DNA of 64,000 nucleotides from Candidatus Dormiibacterota bacterium (lineage in GTDB: Bacteria; Chloroflexota; Dormibacteria; Dormibacterales; Dormibacteraceae): the NCBI GenBank assembly GCA_024280995.1, contig JAMXLM010000028.1, positions 20,940 through 84,939 of the forward strand. Direction: 5' to 3'. Shown piece after piece: positions 34,241 through 43,385 of this stretch. Made by a program: the position numbers and the translations under genes. Each line of letters opens with the position of its first letter. Position 1 is the stretch's first letter. Below the pieces are notes generated by a model that was not told the origin of the DNA, did no database searches, and saw only the letters and a list, made by a program, of their open reading frames with translations.

Positions 34241-35523
34241 ACCTACGGAAACGTTGGGTGGCCGGCCTCTCGGTCACCTTTGCGCTCGTGGCCGCTGCTT
34301 GTGGCTCCACAAGCACCGGCAGCAACAACTCGGCCAACCAGACGGGCACCTTGACCGTTTGGCTCATGAACGGGAGCGCGCCGGACAGCGTGGTCAACGA
34401 GACCAACGCCGACTTCAAGGCGAAGTATCCGAACGTGACCGTCAAGGTCGAGATCCAGCAGTGGAGCGACGTCACGACCAAGCTCGACACCGCGTTCCAG
34501 GGCAGCAGCCCTCCGGACGTGATGGAGCTCGGCAATACGCTGGTTGCCAAGTACGCCGCGGCCGGGGCGCTGCTTGACATCACCGGCCAGAAAGCGAGCT
34601 TCGACAACTCCTCGACCTGGCTGCAGTCTCTGACCGACTCCTGCACCCAGGGCAGCAAGCTGTACTGCGTCCCGTACTACGCGGGCAGCCGCGCGATCAT
34701 CTACCGCAAGGACCTCTTCGCCTCCGCCGGCGTGAGCGTGCCGACCAGCATGGACGACCTCCTGACGGTCGGCCAGAAGCTGATGACCGCCCACGCGTCC
34801 GACCCCAACTTCTCGGCTCTCTACTTCCCCGGCAAGTACTGGTACGCGGCTCTTCCGTTCATCTGGGACTTCGGCGGCGACATCGCCACCCAGTCGGGCG
34901 GCAAGTGGTCCGGGGCCCTGGACTCCAGCAACGCTGAGCAGGGGCTGACGACGCTGACCAACCTCGTGAGCAAGCTCTCGCGCGCCGACAAGACCGGCGA
35001 CGAGGCCAAGCAGGACGCGGCCTTCGCGCAGGGCCACATCGCGATGATCATCGCCAACGGTTGGGAAGTCGGAGTCATCCTCGACCCGAAGTCCGGCAAC
35101 CCGGCGTTGAAGGACCAGCTCGGTGCGTTCCCGATTCCGAGTCACACCCAGGGGCAGAACGCGCCGGTGTTCCTCGGCGGATCTGACCTCGGAGTCGCCG
35201 CGCACAGCAAGCACCAGGACCTGGCCAAGGCCTGGATCGCGCTGCTGACCGGCAACAAGCACATGGCCGAGATGGCGACCGTGGGCGGGGTGATCCCGAA
35301 CACGACCTCGATGCTCAACCTCGGCACCGGCATCAACGCGACCTTCTACAACGCGGCCGCGAACAGCAAGTTCGTGCCGAACTCGCAGAACTGGGCGAGC
35401 GTGGAGAGCGCGAACGTGCTTCCCGACATGCTCGTCAAGATATTCACCAAGCAGCAGGACATTCCAACCGCGACCACTGCGGCCAGCAATCAGATCAGCT
35501 CGATCTTGAACGGCGGCAGCTAA
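34237..35523 (+). CDS. ABC sugar transporter solute-binding lipoprotein (family 1)
   Basis: 428 aa with lipoprotein signal ending VAAACGS. Class family-1 sugar-binding fold: LTVWLMNGSAPDSV, DVMELGNTLVAKYAAAG, YYAGSRAIIYRKDLF, and late QGHIAMIIANGWEVGV. AGGGGGA lies upstream of the ATG. It is related to DasA/NgcE-like binding proteins for chitobiose or GlcNAc; the operon partners support an amino-sugar ligand. Confidence 0.92.
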   Translation: MNLRKRWVAGLSVTFALVAAACGSTSTGSNNSANQTGTLTVWLMNGSAPDSVVNETNADFKAKYPNVTVKVEIQQWSDVTTKLDTAFQGSSPPDVMELGNTLVAKYAAAGALLDITGQKASFDNSSTWLQSLTDSCTQGSKLYCVPYYAGSRAIIYRKDLFASAGVSVPTSMDDLLTVGQKLMTAHASDPNFSALYFPGKYWYAALPFIWDFGGDIATQSGGKWSGALDSSNAEQGLTTLTNLVSKLSRADKTGDEAKQDAAFAQGHIAMIIANGWEVGVILDPKSGNPALKDQLGAFPIPSHTQGQNAPVFLGGSDLGVAAHSKHQDLAKAWIALLTGNKHMAEMATVGGVIPNTTSMLNLGTGINATFYNAAANSKFVPNSQNWASVESANVLPDMLVKIFTKQQDIPTATTAASNQISSILNGGS

Positions 35524-35548
35524 GCAACAAATAAGGGGGCTGGCTCAA

Positions 35549-36487
35549 ATGGGATTGGCGATCACAGCGCCTGACCAGGGGCCAGCCCTCTATTCACGTC
35601 TACGGCGCCGGCTCTTTCCCTATGCCCTGATCACCCCGAGCGTCGCCGTGATCGGGGGCATCCTGGCCTTCCCGCTCGGCATGCTGATCTGGATCTCGCT
35701 CCAGCACTACGGGCTACGGGAGCTGATCAACCACCAGGGTGAGTGGGTCGGGCTCGGCAACTACCAGAAGATCCTGGTCGATCCTCTCTTTCACGCAGTC
35801 ATCGTCCGGTCGCTGGCCTTCACGTTCACGTGCGTGTCCCTGACCGTCGCCTTGAGCACGCTGATCGCGCTCCTGCTCTTGAAGGTGCGCCGGGCGGTCC
35901 GCGTGCTGGTGATGAGCGCGCTCGTGTTTGTGTGGGCCACGCCGGTCGTCGTCACGGTCGACATCTGGCAGTGGATGTTCGATTACGAGTTCGGGATCAT
36001 CAACTACCTGCTCACGCAGCTGCATCTCGGCAACTTCATCCACCACAACTGGTTCGACAACCCTGTGCAGGGATTCGCCGTGATCGTCGCGATCGTCGTC
36101 TGGTACTCGATTCCGTTCGTCACCATCACGCTTTTCGCGGCGCTTCTGCAGATGCCCAGCGATGTCGAAGACGCCGCCCGCGTCGACGGCGCCGGCTCGT
36201 GGCGGCGTTTCTGGTACATCACCGCGCCGATCCTGAAGCCGATCTTCCTGATCGTCATCTGCCTCTCGACGATCTGGAACTTCGGCATCTTCAACCAGAT
36301 CTACATCCTCCTCAATCAGCGGCCGAGCTCGGACTACTTCACGATCGCGATCTACTCGTATCGCGAGTCGTTTGGCGTGACGCAGTACGGGCTCGGCGCC
36401 GCGATCGCCGTCGTGATGGTGATCGTGCTCGTCATCGTGACGTTGTTCTACGTCCGTGAAACGGTGAAGGTGGCCGAGATTTCGTGA
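35549..36487 (+). CDS. ABC sugar transporter permease, MalF/DasB type
   Basis: 312 aa, six TM helices (first FPYALITPSVAVIGGILAFPLGM). The MalF-type coupling loop reads DVEDAARVDGAGSWRRFWYI with the conserved EDAARxDGA. It pairs with the following permease and needs a shared MsiK-like ATPase encoded elsewhere, because no ATPase lies in this operon. It overlaps the next gene by 4 bases. Confidence 0.92.
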   Translation: MGLAITAPDQGPALYSRLRRRLFPYALITPSVAVIGGILAFPLGMLIWISLQHYGLRELINHQGEWVGLGNYQKILVDPLFHAVIVRSLAFTFTCVSLTVALSTLIALLLLKVRRAVRVLVMSALVFVWATPVVVTVDIWQWMFDYEFGIINYLLTQLHLGNFIHHNWFDNPVQGFAVIVAIVVWYSIPFVTITLFAALLQMPSDVEDAARVDGAGSWRRFWYITAPILKPIFLIVICLSTIWNFGIFNQIYILLNQRPSSDYFTIAIYSYRESFGVTQYGLGAAIAVVMVIVLVIVTLFYVRETVKVAEIS

Positions 36488-37389
36488 TCGCGCCAGGAAC
36501 AGCCCAGGGCATTCGGACGCGCACCGAGCGCGAAGCGGTGAGCGCCGGGCTCAGCGTCAACGTCTGGCGCCGCGTGTCGCAGCTCGTCTACGACGGAGTG
36601 GGCATAGCGGTCGCGGTGGTGATGCTGTTCCCCATCTACTGGATGGTCATCACCGCGTTCAAGCCCGGCCGCGACATCCTGACCCTCCAACCGAAGTGGT
36701 TCCCAGCACCTTTCACGCTCGACAACTTCAAGGACGCGATCGCTCGACCCTTCTTCCTCGACGACGTGCGCAACAGCGTGATCGTCGTCGCCGTGATGCT
36801 GGCCCTTGCGCTGGTCGTCGCGTTCCTCGCCGCGGTGGGAACCGCCCGGTTCGGATTCCGGGGACGCACGGCGTTCCTCGTGATGATCATCGGCGTCCAG
36901 ATGGTGCCCCTGAACGCATTGATCATCCCGCTCTACATGCTGCTCGACAGCGCGGGCCAGATCGACGCGCTGCCGGGTGTGATCGCCATCTACCTGGCCG
37001 TCGTCCTTCCTTTCATGATCTGGACGCTGCGCGGGTTCGTGGCCAACATCCCGGTCGAGCTCGAAGAGTCCGCGATGATCGACGGCTGCACGCGCGTCGG
37101 CGCGTTCTTCCGGATCACGTTTCCACTTGTCGGCCCGGGCCTGGTGGCGACCGCCATCTTCGGTTTCATCCAGGCCTGGAACGAATACATCATCGCCTAC
37201 GTCCTTCTCTCGAGCCCGAACAACCAGACGCTGACGGTGTGGCTCGCGTCCTTCACCACCAACCACGGCCCGGAGTGGGGCCCGCTGATGGCGGCGGCGA
37301 CTCTGACCGGCCTTCCGGTCGTGGCGTTCTTCCTGCTTCTCCAGCGCTACCTCGCCGGCGGGCTGACGGCCGGTGCCGTGAAGGGATGA
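36484..37389 (+). CDS. ABC sugar transporter permease, MalG/DasC type
   Basis: 301 aa from GTG (GTGA overlap). Six TM helices; conserved LFPIYWMVITAFKP at TM1 and coupling loop ELEESAMIDGCTRVGAFFRI (EExxxIDG). C-terminal FLLLQRYLAGGLTAGAVKG is the standard ending for MalG-type permeases. Lacks its own ATPase nearby. Confidence 0.93.
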   Translation: MIAPGTAQGIRTRTEREAVSAGLSVNVWRRVSQLVYDGVGIAVAVVMLFPIYWMVITAFKPGRDILTLQPKWFPAPFTLDNFKDAIARPFFLDDVRNSVIVVAVMLALALVVAFLAAVGTARFGFRGRTAFLVMIIGVQMVPLNALIIPLYMLLDSAGQIDALPGVIAIYLAVVLPFMIWTLRGFVANIPVELEESAMIDGCTRVGAFFRITFPLVGPGLVATAIFGFIQAWNEYIIAYVLLSSPNNQTLTVWLASFTTNHGPEWGPLMAAATLTGLPVVAFFLLLQRYLAGGLTAGAVKG

Positions 37390-38720
37390 GCGCGGTCGAG
37401 CGTCTCGCCTTGCGCTGCCTTCTGCCCGGGTTCGAGGGCACCGAAGCACCCGACTGGGTGATGCGCCGCGTCGCGGACGGGCTCGGCGGCGTGGTCATGT
37501 TCGGTCGCAACGTCGAGTCGGATGAGCAGGTCCGCGACCTGTGCGCCGCGCTCCACGCCGAGCGCGAGGACCTGGTGATCGCGATCGACGAGGAAGGCGG
37601 CGACGTGACCCGGCTCGATTCGCGGACAGGCAGCCGCTACCCGGGCAACCTCGCCCTCGGCGCGACCGGCGACCCTGGGCTCACGGCAAGGGTCGCGGCC
37701 GAGATGGGCGCGCGCCTGGCCGCCGTCGGCATCGACCTCGACCTGGCGCCCGTAGCGGACGTGAACACCAACGCGAACAACCCGATCATCGGGGTGCGGT
37801 CGTTCGGCTCTGACCCGGATCGCGTCGCCGAGCACACCGCGGCCTGGGTCGAGGGGATGCAGGGCGCCGGGGTGGCGGCGTGCGCGAAGCACTTTCCCGG
37901 TCACGGCGACACGTCCGTCGACAGTCATCTGGCCTTGCCGGTGGCAAGGGAAGAGCTGCGGCCTTTCAAATCGGCGATTGCGGCCGGTGTTCGCGCGATC
38001 ATGAGCGCCCACATCGTGGTTCCGTCCATCGACGATCAGCCGGCGACGATCAGCCACCCGGTCATGACCGGGCTCCTCCGGGGCGAGCTTGGCTTCGAGG
38101 GCGTCGCGGTCACGGACGGGTTGGAGATGGGCGCCCTCACCGGAGCCCGGAGCCTTGGCGAGGCCGCGGTGCTGGCACTCGCGGCGGGATGTGACGCCCT
38201 GCTCGTCGGGGGAGGCCTCAGCGGCGAAGGCGTCGTCGACGAGCTGGTGGCGGCGATCGTGGCGGCCGTAAACACGGGTCGCATCGACGAGGACCGGCTC
38301 ACCGAAGCCGCCACGCGCATCGATCGTCTGAAGATCCAGCCACCTTCAGCTGTGGCCGCGCGCCGAGCCGTCCATGCCGATGGCGACGTCCACGTCGGCG
38401 GGGAGGCGACCGTCATCCGCCTCGATTCGCCCAGCACGATCGCCGCCGGTGACGTGCCTTGGGGCATGGCCGACGCGCTCGCGGCGCGCGGCGTCAGGGT
38501 CGGGGAAGGCGGTCGTCGCGTCGTCATCGCCGTTCGCGACCTCCACCGCCAGCCCGCAAACCAGGCTCGCGTCGCCGAGCTGTTCGATCGACACCCCGAC
38601 GCAGTCCTCGTCGAGATGGGCGTGCCGATCTGCCGGCCGCGGCAAGCCCGCAACTACGTCGCTACCCACGGATCGGCACGCGCCTGCGCCGACGCGGCCG
38701 CGGAGCTCATGACTAGATGA
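37386..38720 (+). CDS. Cytosolic GH3 beta-N-acetylhexosaminidase, NagZ-like
   Basis: 444 aa from ATG in an ATGA overlap; the longer open frame upstream is a shadow of the permease. No signal peptide, so cytosolic. GVVMFGRN, DEEGGDVTRL, KHFPGHGDTSVDSHLALP (His/Asp dyad of NagZ) and nucleophile Asp in VTDGLEMGAL. A ~110-residue C-terminal extension follows the barrel. It should cut GlcNAc from imported GlcNAc-MurNAc or chito-oligosaccharides, feeding MurQ and NagA downstream. Confidence 0.9.
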   Translation: MSAVERLALRCLLPGFEGTEAPDWVMRRVADGLGGVVMFGRNVESDEQVRDLCAALHAEREDLVIAIDEEGGDVTRLDSRTGSRYPGNLALGATGDPGLTARVAAEMGARLAAVGIDLDLAPVADVNTNANNPIIGVRSFGSDPDRVAEHTAAWVEGMQGAGVAACAKHFPGHGDTSVDSHLALPVAREELRPFKSAIAAGVRAIMSAHIVVPSIDDQPATISHPVMTGLLRGELGFEGVAVTDGLEMGALTGARSLGEAAVLALAAGCDALLVGGGLSGEGVVDELVAAIVAAVNTGRIDEDRLTEAATRIDRLKIQPPSAVAARRAVHADGDVHVGGEATVIRLDSPSTIAAGDVPWGMADALAARGVRVGEGGRRVVIAVRDLHRQPANQARVAELFDRHPDAVLVEMGVPICRPRQARNYVATHGSARACADAAAELMTR

Positions 38721-38899
38721 ACGCCCCGCCGCGGTCGACGGAGCTTCGGCGCCCATGCGCGCCATCTGCGTTGTTGCCTCCTGCGCTCCTCACTTACGCA
38801 TCGACGGTGCGCTCGCTGCGGTGCTCGTCGGCGCCTGGCATCTGGCGCGCCTGGATCACCGAATCTCTCGCCGCCCGCGGCAGGTCGCTCATCGAATGA
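38717..38899 (+). CDS. Possible small protein (60 aa) between nagZ-like gene and murQ
   Basis: An open frame starts with ATGA overlapping the previous stop and ends with TGA inside ATGA at the murQ start, so all three frames would be translationally coupled, as elsewhere in this operon. Twelve of 60 codons end in A or T (about 80% GC at position three), compatible with coding. The sequence is Ser/Pro/Leu/Arg-rich with no recognised motif or TM segment. It may be real or a fortuitous frame in a 175-base spacer. Confidence 0.3.
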   Translation: MNAPPRSTELRRPCAPSALLPPALLTYASTVRSLRCSSAPGIWRAWITESLAARGRSLIE

Positions 38900-39675
38900 G
38901 CGAAGACGTCCACCCGCGCGCCGACGAGCTCGACTCGCTGAGCACCATCGAGCTCGTGAACGTCATGCATGCCGAAGACCGGGGCGCGGTCGAGGCGATT
39001 CAGCCGGCGCTGGAAAGCGTCGCTCGCGCGGTCGACGCGATCACGGCCCGCATGCGTGCGGGTGGCCGCCTTCATTATTTCGGCGCGGGAACGAGCGGCT
39101 GGGTCGCGGCCATGGACGCCGCCGAGTGCCCGGCGACGTTCGGCGTCGCCGCCGAGCTGGTCCAGGCGCACCGCGTCGCCGACGAGGCGGAGGACGATCG
39201 CGGGGCCGGCCAGGACTCCGTGCGAGCGGCGGCCATCGGTCCCGGCGACGTCGCCGTCGGCATAAGCGCGAGCGGACGCACCGCCTTCGTGCTCGGCGCG
39301 CTCGAGGAGGCGACCGCGCGCGGAGCGCTCACCGTCTCGCTCACCTCGAACGCACGCTCTCGCATGGCGCGCGGCGTCGACTTCGCCATCGAGGTCGAGA
39401 CCGGTCCCGAGGTGATCGCCGGGTCGACGCGCCTCAAGGCGGGCACCGTGCAGAAGCTCGTCCTGAACATGATCAGCACCGCCGTGTTCACACGGCTCGG
39501 GCGCACGCACCGCGGCCGCATGGTCGGAGTCGCGGCGAGCAACGAGAAGCTCCGCGAACGCGCCGCGCGGATCGTCTCCGACCTCACCGGCATGCCCATC
39601 GAGGAGGCGCGCGAGCGGCTCAGGATGTCTGGCGGCGACATCAGGGCGGTGCTCGGCGAGGGACAGCGAGCATGA
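38896..39675 (+). CDS. murQ: N-acetylmuramic acid 6-phosphate etherase
   Basis: 259 aa from ATG 38896, where similarity to MurQ begins (DELDSLSTIELVNVMHAED). SIS domain with LHYFGAGTSGWVAAMDAAECPATFG, ISASGRTAFVLGAL, and the family signature RLKAGTVQKLVLNMIST. MurQ splits D-lactate from MurNAc-6-P to give GlcNAc-6-P. The protein is about 40 residues shorter than E. coli MurQ, ending soon after the helix that would start the C-terminal small domain. It overlaps nagA by ATGA. Confidence 0.93.
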   Translation: MSEDVHPRADELDSLSTIELVNVMHAEDRGAVEAIQPALESVARAVDAITARMRAGGRLHYFGAGTSGWVAAMDAAECPATFGVAAELVQAHRVADEAEDDRGAGQDSVRAAAIGPGDVAVGISASGRTAFVLGALEEATARGALTVSLTSNARSRMARGVDFAIEVETGPEVIAGSTRLKAGTVQKLVLNMISTAVFTRLGRTHRGRMVGVAASNEKLRERAARIVSDLTGMPIEEARERLRMSGGDIRAVLGEGQRA

Positions 39676-40802
39676 AGACGCTGCTTCGCGGTGAGCTGCA
39701 CGGCCCGGACGGCGCCGACTCGATACTGGTCGACGGCGACGTGATCACGTGGGTCGGTGCAGGCCGGCCCCCCGAGCGACCGGAGGAAGAGATCGTCGCG
39801 GGGCCGGGCGAGACGATCGCCCCCGGCTTCATCGACCTTCAGGTGAACGGGTTTGGCGGTCACGACGCGGCCGAGGGCGCCGACTCGATCGCGGCCATCT
39901 CCAAGGCCCTGCCCGCGACCGGCGTGACCGCGTTCCTGCCCACGATCATCTCCGAGCCGGTCGAGGTCGGCGCGGAGTTCACCGCCGCGGTCGGCGCCGC
40001 CGCCGAGGCGCCTGGCGCGCGGGTGCTCGGCGCGCACGTGGAGGGACCGTTTCTCAACCCGTCGTTTCGCGGCGCCCACCTCCGCTCGAACCTCGCGGAG
40101 CCGAGCTCCAAGAACGTCGACGTCTTCATAGCCGCGCGGCCGCGCCTCATCACGCTCGCTCCGGAGCTGCGCGGCGCGCTCGAAGCGATCCAGCGACTGC
40201 ACGACGTCGGGGTGATCGTATCGGCCGGGCACACCGGCGCCGACTACGAGCAAGGACGTAAGGCGATCGAGGCCGGCGTCACATTCGCGACGCACGTCTA
40301 CAACGCGATGCCGCCGGTTCATCACCGCCGGCCTGGGATCGCGCTGGCCCTGATCCTTGATCGCCGCGTGACCGCGGGCCTGATCGCCGACGGCGAGCAT
40401 GTCCATCCGGCCGTGTGCGAGCAGCTCGTGCGAGTTCGGGGCGCTTCGCGGATCGCGCTCACCACCGACCAGACCGCGGCCGCGGGGGCGGCCCCAGGGG
40501 AATTCACGCTGTCGGGCCGGACCGTGATCAGCGACGGCCGGGTCGTGAAGCTCCAGGATGGGACGCTTGCCGGAAGCGCCGCCACGATGCCGGACCTGGT
40601 GCGCCTGATGGCCCGGCTTCCGGGGATGAACGCGTCGCGCGCGATCGGTCTCGCGTCGGCCGAGCCTGCTCGGGTGCTCGGCGAACGCCGGCTCGGGCGG
40701 ATCGCCGTGGGCGCGTGCGCGGACCTCGTCGTCCTGGACGCTGAGCTTCGGCCGAGGCTGACGATGATCCGAGGAGCGGTCAAATTCCAGCGACCCTCCT
40801 AG
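39672..40802 (+). CDS. nagA: N-acetylglucosamine-6-phosphate deacetylase
   Basis: 376 aa from ATG (ATGA overlap with murQ). Amidohydrolase barrel: APGFIDLQVNGFGGHD, HVEGPFLNPSFRGAH with the metal-ligand Glu, VSAGHTGADYEQG (His ligand), THVYNAMPPVHHR (His ligand) and LTTDQTAAAG with the catalytic Asp. It converts GlcNAc-6-P to GlcN-6-P and acetate, receiving product from MurQ and the kinase. Typical length and a full motif set. Confidence 0.95.
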   Translation: MKTLLRGELHGPDGADSILVDGDVITWVGAGRPPERPEEEIVAGPGETIAPGFIDLQVNGFGGHDAAEGADSIAAISKALPATGVTAFLPTIISEPVEVGAEFTAAVGAAAEAPGARVLGAHVEGPFLNPSFRGAHLRSNLAEPSSKNVDVFIAARPRLITLAPELRGALEAIQRLHDVGVIVSAGHTGADYEQGRKAIEAGVTFATHVYNAMPPVHHRRPGIALALILDRRVTAGLIADGEHVHPAVCEQLVRVRGASRIALTTDQTAAAGAAPGEFTLSGRTVISDGRVVKLQDGTLAGSAATMPDLVRLMARLPGMNASRAIGLASAEPARVLGERRLGRIAVGACADLVVLDAELRPRLTMIRGAVKFQRPS

Positions 40803-41647
40803 GCCTGGACGTCGGCGGTTCGTCCAGCCGGGCGCGGCTTCGCCGGGGAAAGGACGTGACCGACGTGATCGGACCGGGGGCAAACGTGGCGACCGTCGAA
40901 TGGCGCCTCGTCGAGGAGCGCCTGTCGACGCTGCTGGACGAGCTCGGGGCCGTCGCGCCCGACGCATGCTGCGCCGGCGCGGCCGGGGCGGAGGTGCCGG
41001 CGGCCGGGGCCCGGTTGCACGAGCTGCTCGCCCAGCGATTTCCCGGGAGCCGGGTTTGCGTCGTCCACGACAGCCGGTTGATCCTCGCGGCGGCGGGCCT
41101 CGACGCCGGGATTGCGCTCGTCGCCGGCACCGGCTCCGTCGGGTACGCCCGCGCCCGCGACGGCCAGGAGGCGCAGCGTGGCGGCTGGGGCTGGATGGTC
41201 GGCGACGAGGGAAGCGGGGTGTGGATCACCCGCGAAGCGGCCCGCCTCGTCATGACGCGCGCGCAGAACGGGTACCCCATCGGGACCCTGGGCGACGCGC
41301 TCCTCGCGTCGACCGGCGCAAGCGACCCGGCGCAGCTGATCGCCAACCTTCACTCGATGCACGAGGCGATGGAGTGGGCCGCTCTCGCGGAGACGGTGTT
41401 CGCGACGGAGGACTCCGACGACGGTTCAAGGGAGATCGTCCATCGCGCGGCGAAGGCGCTGAGCGAGCTCGTGGTGCCTCTGCTTCGGCGCTGTCCGGAC
41501 GGTCCGGTCGTGCTCGCGGGCGGGATTCTCCTCAATCGACCGACGCTCGAAGCCGGCGTGCGGAAGATGGTCCCGGTCGAGTGCGTCCGCCTCGAGGCGC
41601 CGCCCGTCGAAGGCGCGCTGCGTCTCGCCGAGGGCCTGTTGCGATGA
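40784..41647 (+). CDS. BadF/BcrA-type amino-sugar kinase (MurK/NagK-like), probable ATT start
   Basis: 287 aa if started at ATT 40784; the first conventional start is GTG 40856. The in-frame codons between encode the essential phosphate-1 motif LLGLDVGGSSSRARL, so the protein must begin upstream of 40856. No ATG/GTG/TTG exists there, but GAGGAG (40771-40776) lies seven bases before ATT 40784. Further motifs: LVAGTGSVGYARAR, GGWGWMVGDEGSGVWI, VLAGGILLN. It would phosphorylate GlcNAc and/or MurNAc entering through the ABC transporter. It overlaps nagA by 19 bases and the next gene by ATGA. Confidence 0.82.
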   Translation: MPATLLGLDVGGSSSRARLRRGKDVTDVIGPGANVATVEWRLVEERLSTLLDELGAVAPDACCAGAAGAEVPAAGARLHELLAQRFPGSRVCVVHDSRLILAAAGLDAGIALVAGTGSVGYARARDGQEAQRGGWGWMVGDEGSGVWITREAARLVMTRAQNGYPIGTLGDALLASTGASDPAQLIANLHSMHEAMEWAALAETVFATEDSDDGSREIVHRAAKALSELVVPLLRRCPDGPVVLAGGILLNRPTLEAGVRKMVPVECVRLEAPPVEGALRLAEGLLR

Positions 41648-42636
41648 ATCGTTTCCGGAGCGAGATCGCCGAGCAGCCGGAGGTGGCGACGAGGCTCTTG
41701 GCCCACGGTCGCCGGAGCGCCGTCCGGATCGCAGCGGCAATTCGCGAGCGAGACGTGCGCGGGTTCACCATCGCCGCGCGCGGCAGCTCGGACCACGCCG
41801 CGCTCTACGCGAAGTACCTGTTCGGTGCGCGCAACCGAGCCCTCGTCGCGCTCGCCGCGCCATCGCTCTTCACCCACTACGCAAGCCCGCCGCGACTTGA
41901 CGGGCAGTGCGTGATAGGAATCTCGCAGTCAGGCGAGTCGCCGGACGTGATCGCCGTCATCGAGGAGGCGCGACGCCAGGGATGCGTGACGGTCGCGATC
42001 ACAAACGTCGCCGGCTCCAAGCTCGCGCGGGCCGCGGAGCTCGTGCTCGAGCTGGAAGCGGGACCGGAGGTCAGCGTCCCGGCCTCCAAGACCTACACCG
42101 CGAGCGTGCTGGCGATGGCTCTGATCTCCGAAGCCCTCGACCCCGACCCTGCGTTCCAGGCGGCGCTCGACGGCGTTCCCGCGGCCATCGGTCGCGCGCT
42201 CGAGCGCAACGGCGACCTGGACGCGCTGGTCCATCCATTGATGGGCCCGCGTGCGGTGGTGCTCGGCCGGGGATTCAACTTCTCGACTGCAGAGGAGATC
42301 GCATTGAAGCTCAGCGAGACGAGCTACGTGCTTGCCCGCGCGTGGTCGGTGGCGGACTTCGAGCATGGGCCGATCGCGATCGCCGAGGCCGGGCTTCCAG
42401 TTTTGATCGTCGACGGAGGGGGGCTGGTCGTCGAAGACCTCGAGTCGGTCCGCGCGCGACTGGAGGCGAAAGGCGCAACGGTGCTTCACCTCTTCGACGT
42501 CTCGGGTCTCCCCGAAGAGTTGACGCCGATCCCCCTGGCGGTGCTCGGCCAGCTGCTCGCGCACGACGTGGCGGTCGAGCGCGGCATCGACCCGGACCAG
42601 CCGCGGACGATTCAGAAGGTCACGCGGACCTGGTGA
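41644..42636 (+). CDS. Double-SIS sugar-phosphate deaminase/isomerase (NagB-II/GlmS-isomerase-like)
   Basis: 330 aa. Two SIS domains: first with FTIAARGSSDHAALYAKYLF and IGISQSGESPDVI, second with VVLGRGFNFSTAEEIALKLSE and ARAWSVADFEHGPIA. There is no N-terminal glutaminase domain, so it is not GlmS; it fits glucosamine-6-phosphate deaminase of the NagB-II type, giving fructose-6-P and ammonia. It is the last gene of the amino-sugar operon and completes the route into glycolysis. Its 3' end overlaps a convergent response-regulator gene by 17 bases. Confidence 0.9.
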   Translation: MNRFRSEIAEQPEVATRLLAHGRRSAVRIAAAIRERDVRGFTIAARGSSDHAALYAKYLFGARNRALVALAAPSLFTHYASPPRLDGQCVIGISQSGESPDVIAVIEEARRQGCVTVAITNVAGSKLARAAELVLELEAGPEVSVPASKTYTASVLAMALISEALDPDPAFQAALDGVPAAIGRALERNGDLDALVHPLMGPRAVVLGRGFNFSTAEEIALKLSETSYVLARAWSVADFEHGPIAIAEAGLPVLIVDGGGLVVEDLESVRARLEAKGATVLHLFDVSGLPEELTPIPLAVLGQLLAHDVAVERGIDPDQPRTIQKVTRTW

Positions 42637-42991
42637 TCCGGTCGACCTCCTCACCAAGGAGGTCGAGGTCCACGGGCTTGGACAGAAACGCGTCGATGTG
42701 GCCGGCGTCGAGCGCGCGGCGCACCGAGTCGGACAGATCGCCCGTCACCGCGATGACCTTGATGGGGTGGAGCAGGTGGCGCTTGCGCAGTAGCTCGAGG
42801 ACCTCGACGCCGTCGTACTGCGGCATGTGCATGTCGAGGATCACGAGCTGGAACTCGCCGGTGGCACCCATCTCGACGGCCTGGTTGCCGTCGGGCGCGG
42901 TCACGACCGAGTAGCCGCGCGACTCGAGGAAGTAGGTCAGGAGCTCGGCGCTTGCGGGGTCGTCGTCAGCGACGAGCACCCGTGCCGTCAC
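42620..42991 (-). CDS. Stand-alone response regulator receiver (CheY-like)
   Basis: 123 aa, REC domain only: acidic pocket VADDDP, phospho-acceptor Asp in LVILDMHMPQYDG, Thr in VIAVTGD and Lys in DAFLSKPVD. With no output domain it probably acts as a phosphorelay intermediate or binds a protein partner. It is the last gene of the signalling cluster that starts at 49808 and overlaps its neighbour by 4 bases. Confidence 0.92.
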   Translation of the reverse strand: MTARVLVADDDPASAELLTYFLESRGYSVVTAPDGNQAVEMGATGEFQLVILDMHMPQYDGVEVLELLRKRHLLHPIKVIAVTGDLSDSVRRALDAGHIDAFLSKPVDLDLLGEEVDRITRSA

Positions 42992-43385
42992 TGGGCGACC
43001 ATTCGACGGTCGCCCTGAGACATGCGGATGAACTCGCCCACCGTGGTGCCGAACGTATGGGTGTCGATCGGCTTGGCGATGTACCCGATGCAGCCTGCGC
43101 GCAGTCCGATCTCACGGTCGCCCTGCATCGCGTGAGCGGTGAGCGCCACCACGGGGATGCCCTCGTAGCGCGGGTCGCTTTTCAAGTCTCTGGTGAAGGA
43201 CAGCCCGTCCTGCCCCGGAAGCTGGATGTCCATCAGGATCAGGTCGGGCTTGCGTGCGGCGAGGACCTCCAGGGCCTCGGTTGCCGAGCCGGCGACCTCG
43301 ACCTCGAAGCCTTCGATCTCGAGCACCGCCCGGGCCAGCATCTGGTTGGCCTCGTTGTCCTCGACGAGGAGGACCAGGCATCCGC

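Noticed and set aside
36696..37385. Upstream part of the 674-codon frame ending at 38720
   Set aside because: Only the part from ATG 37386 is GH3; the upstream part lies in another frame of the permease gene and has Arg/Pro-rich nonsense composition.
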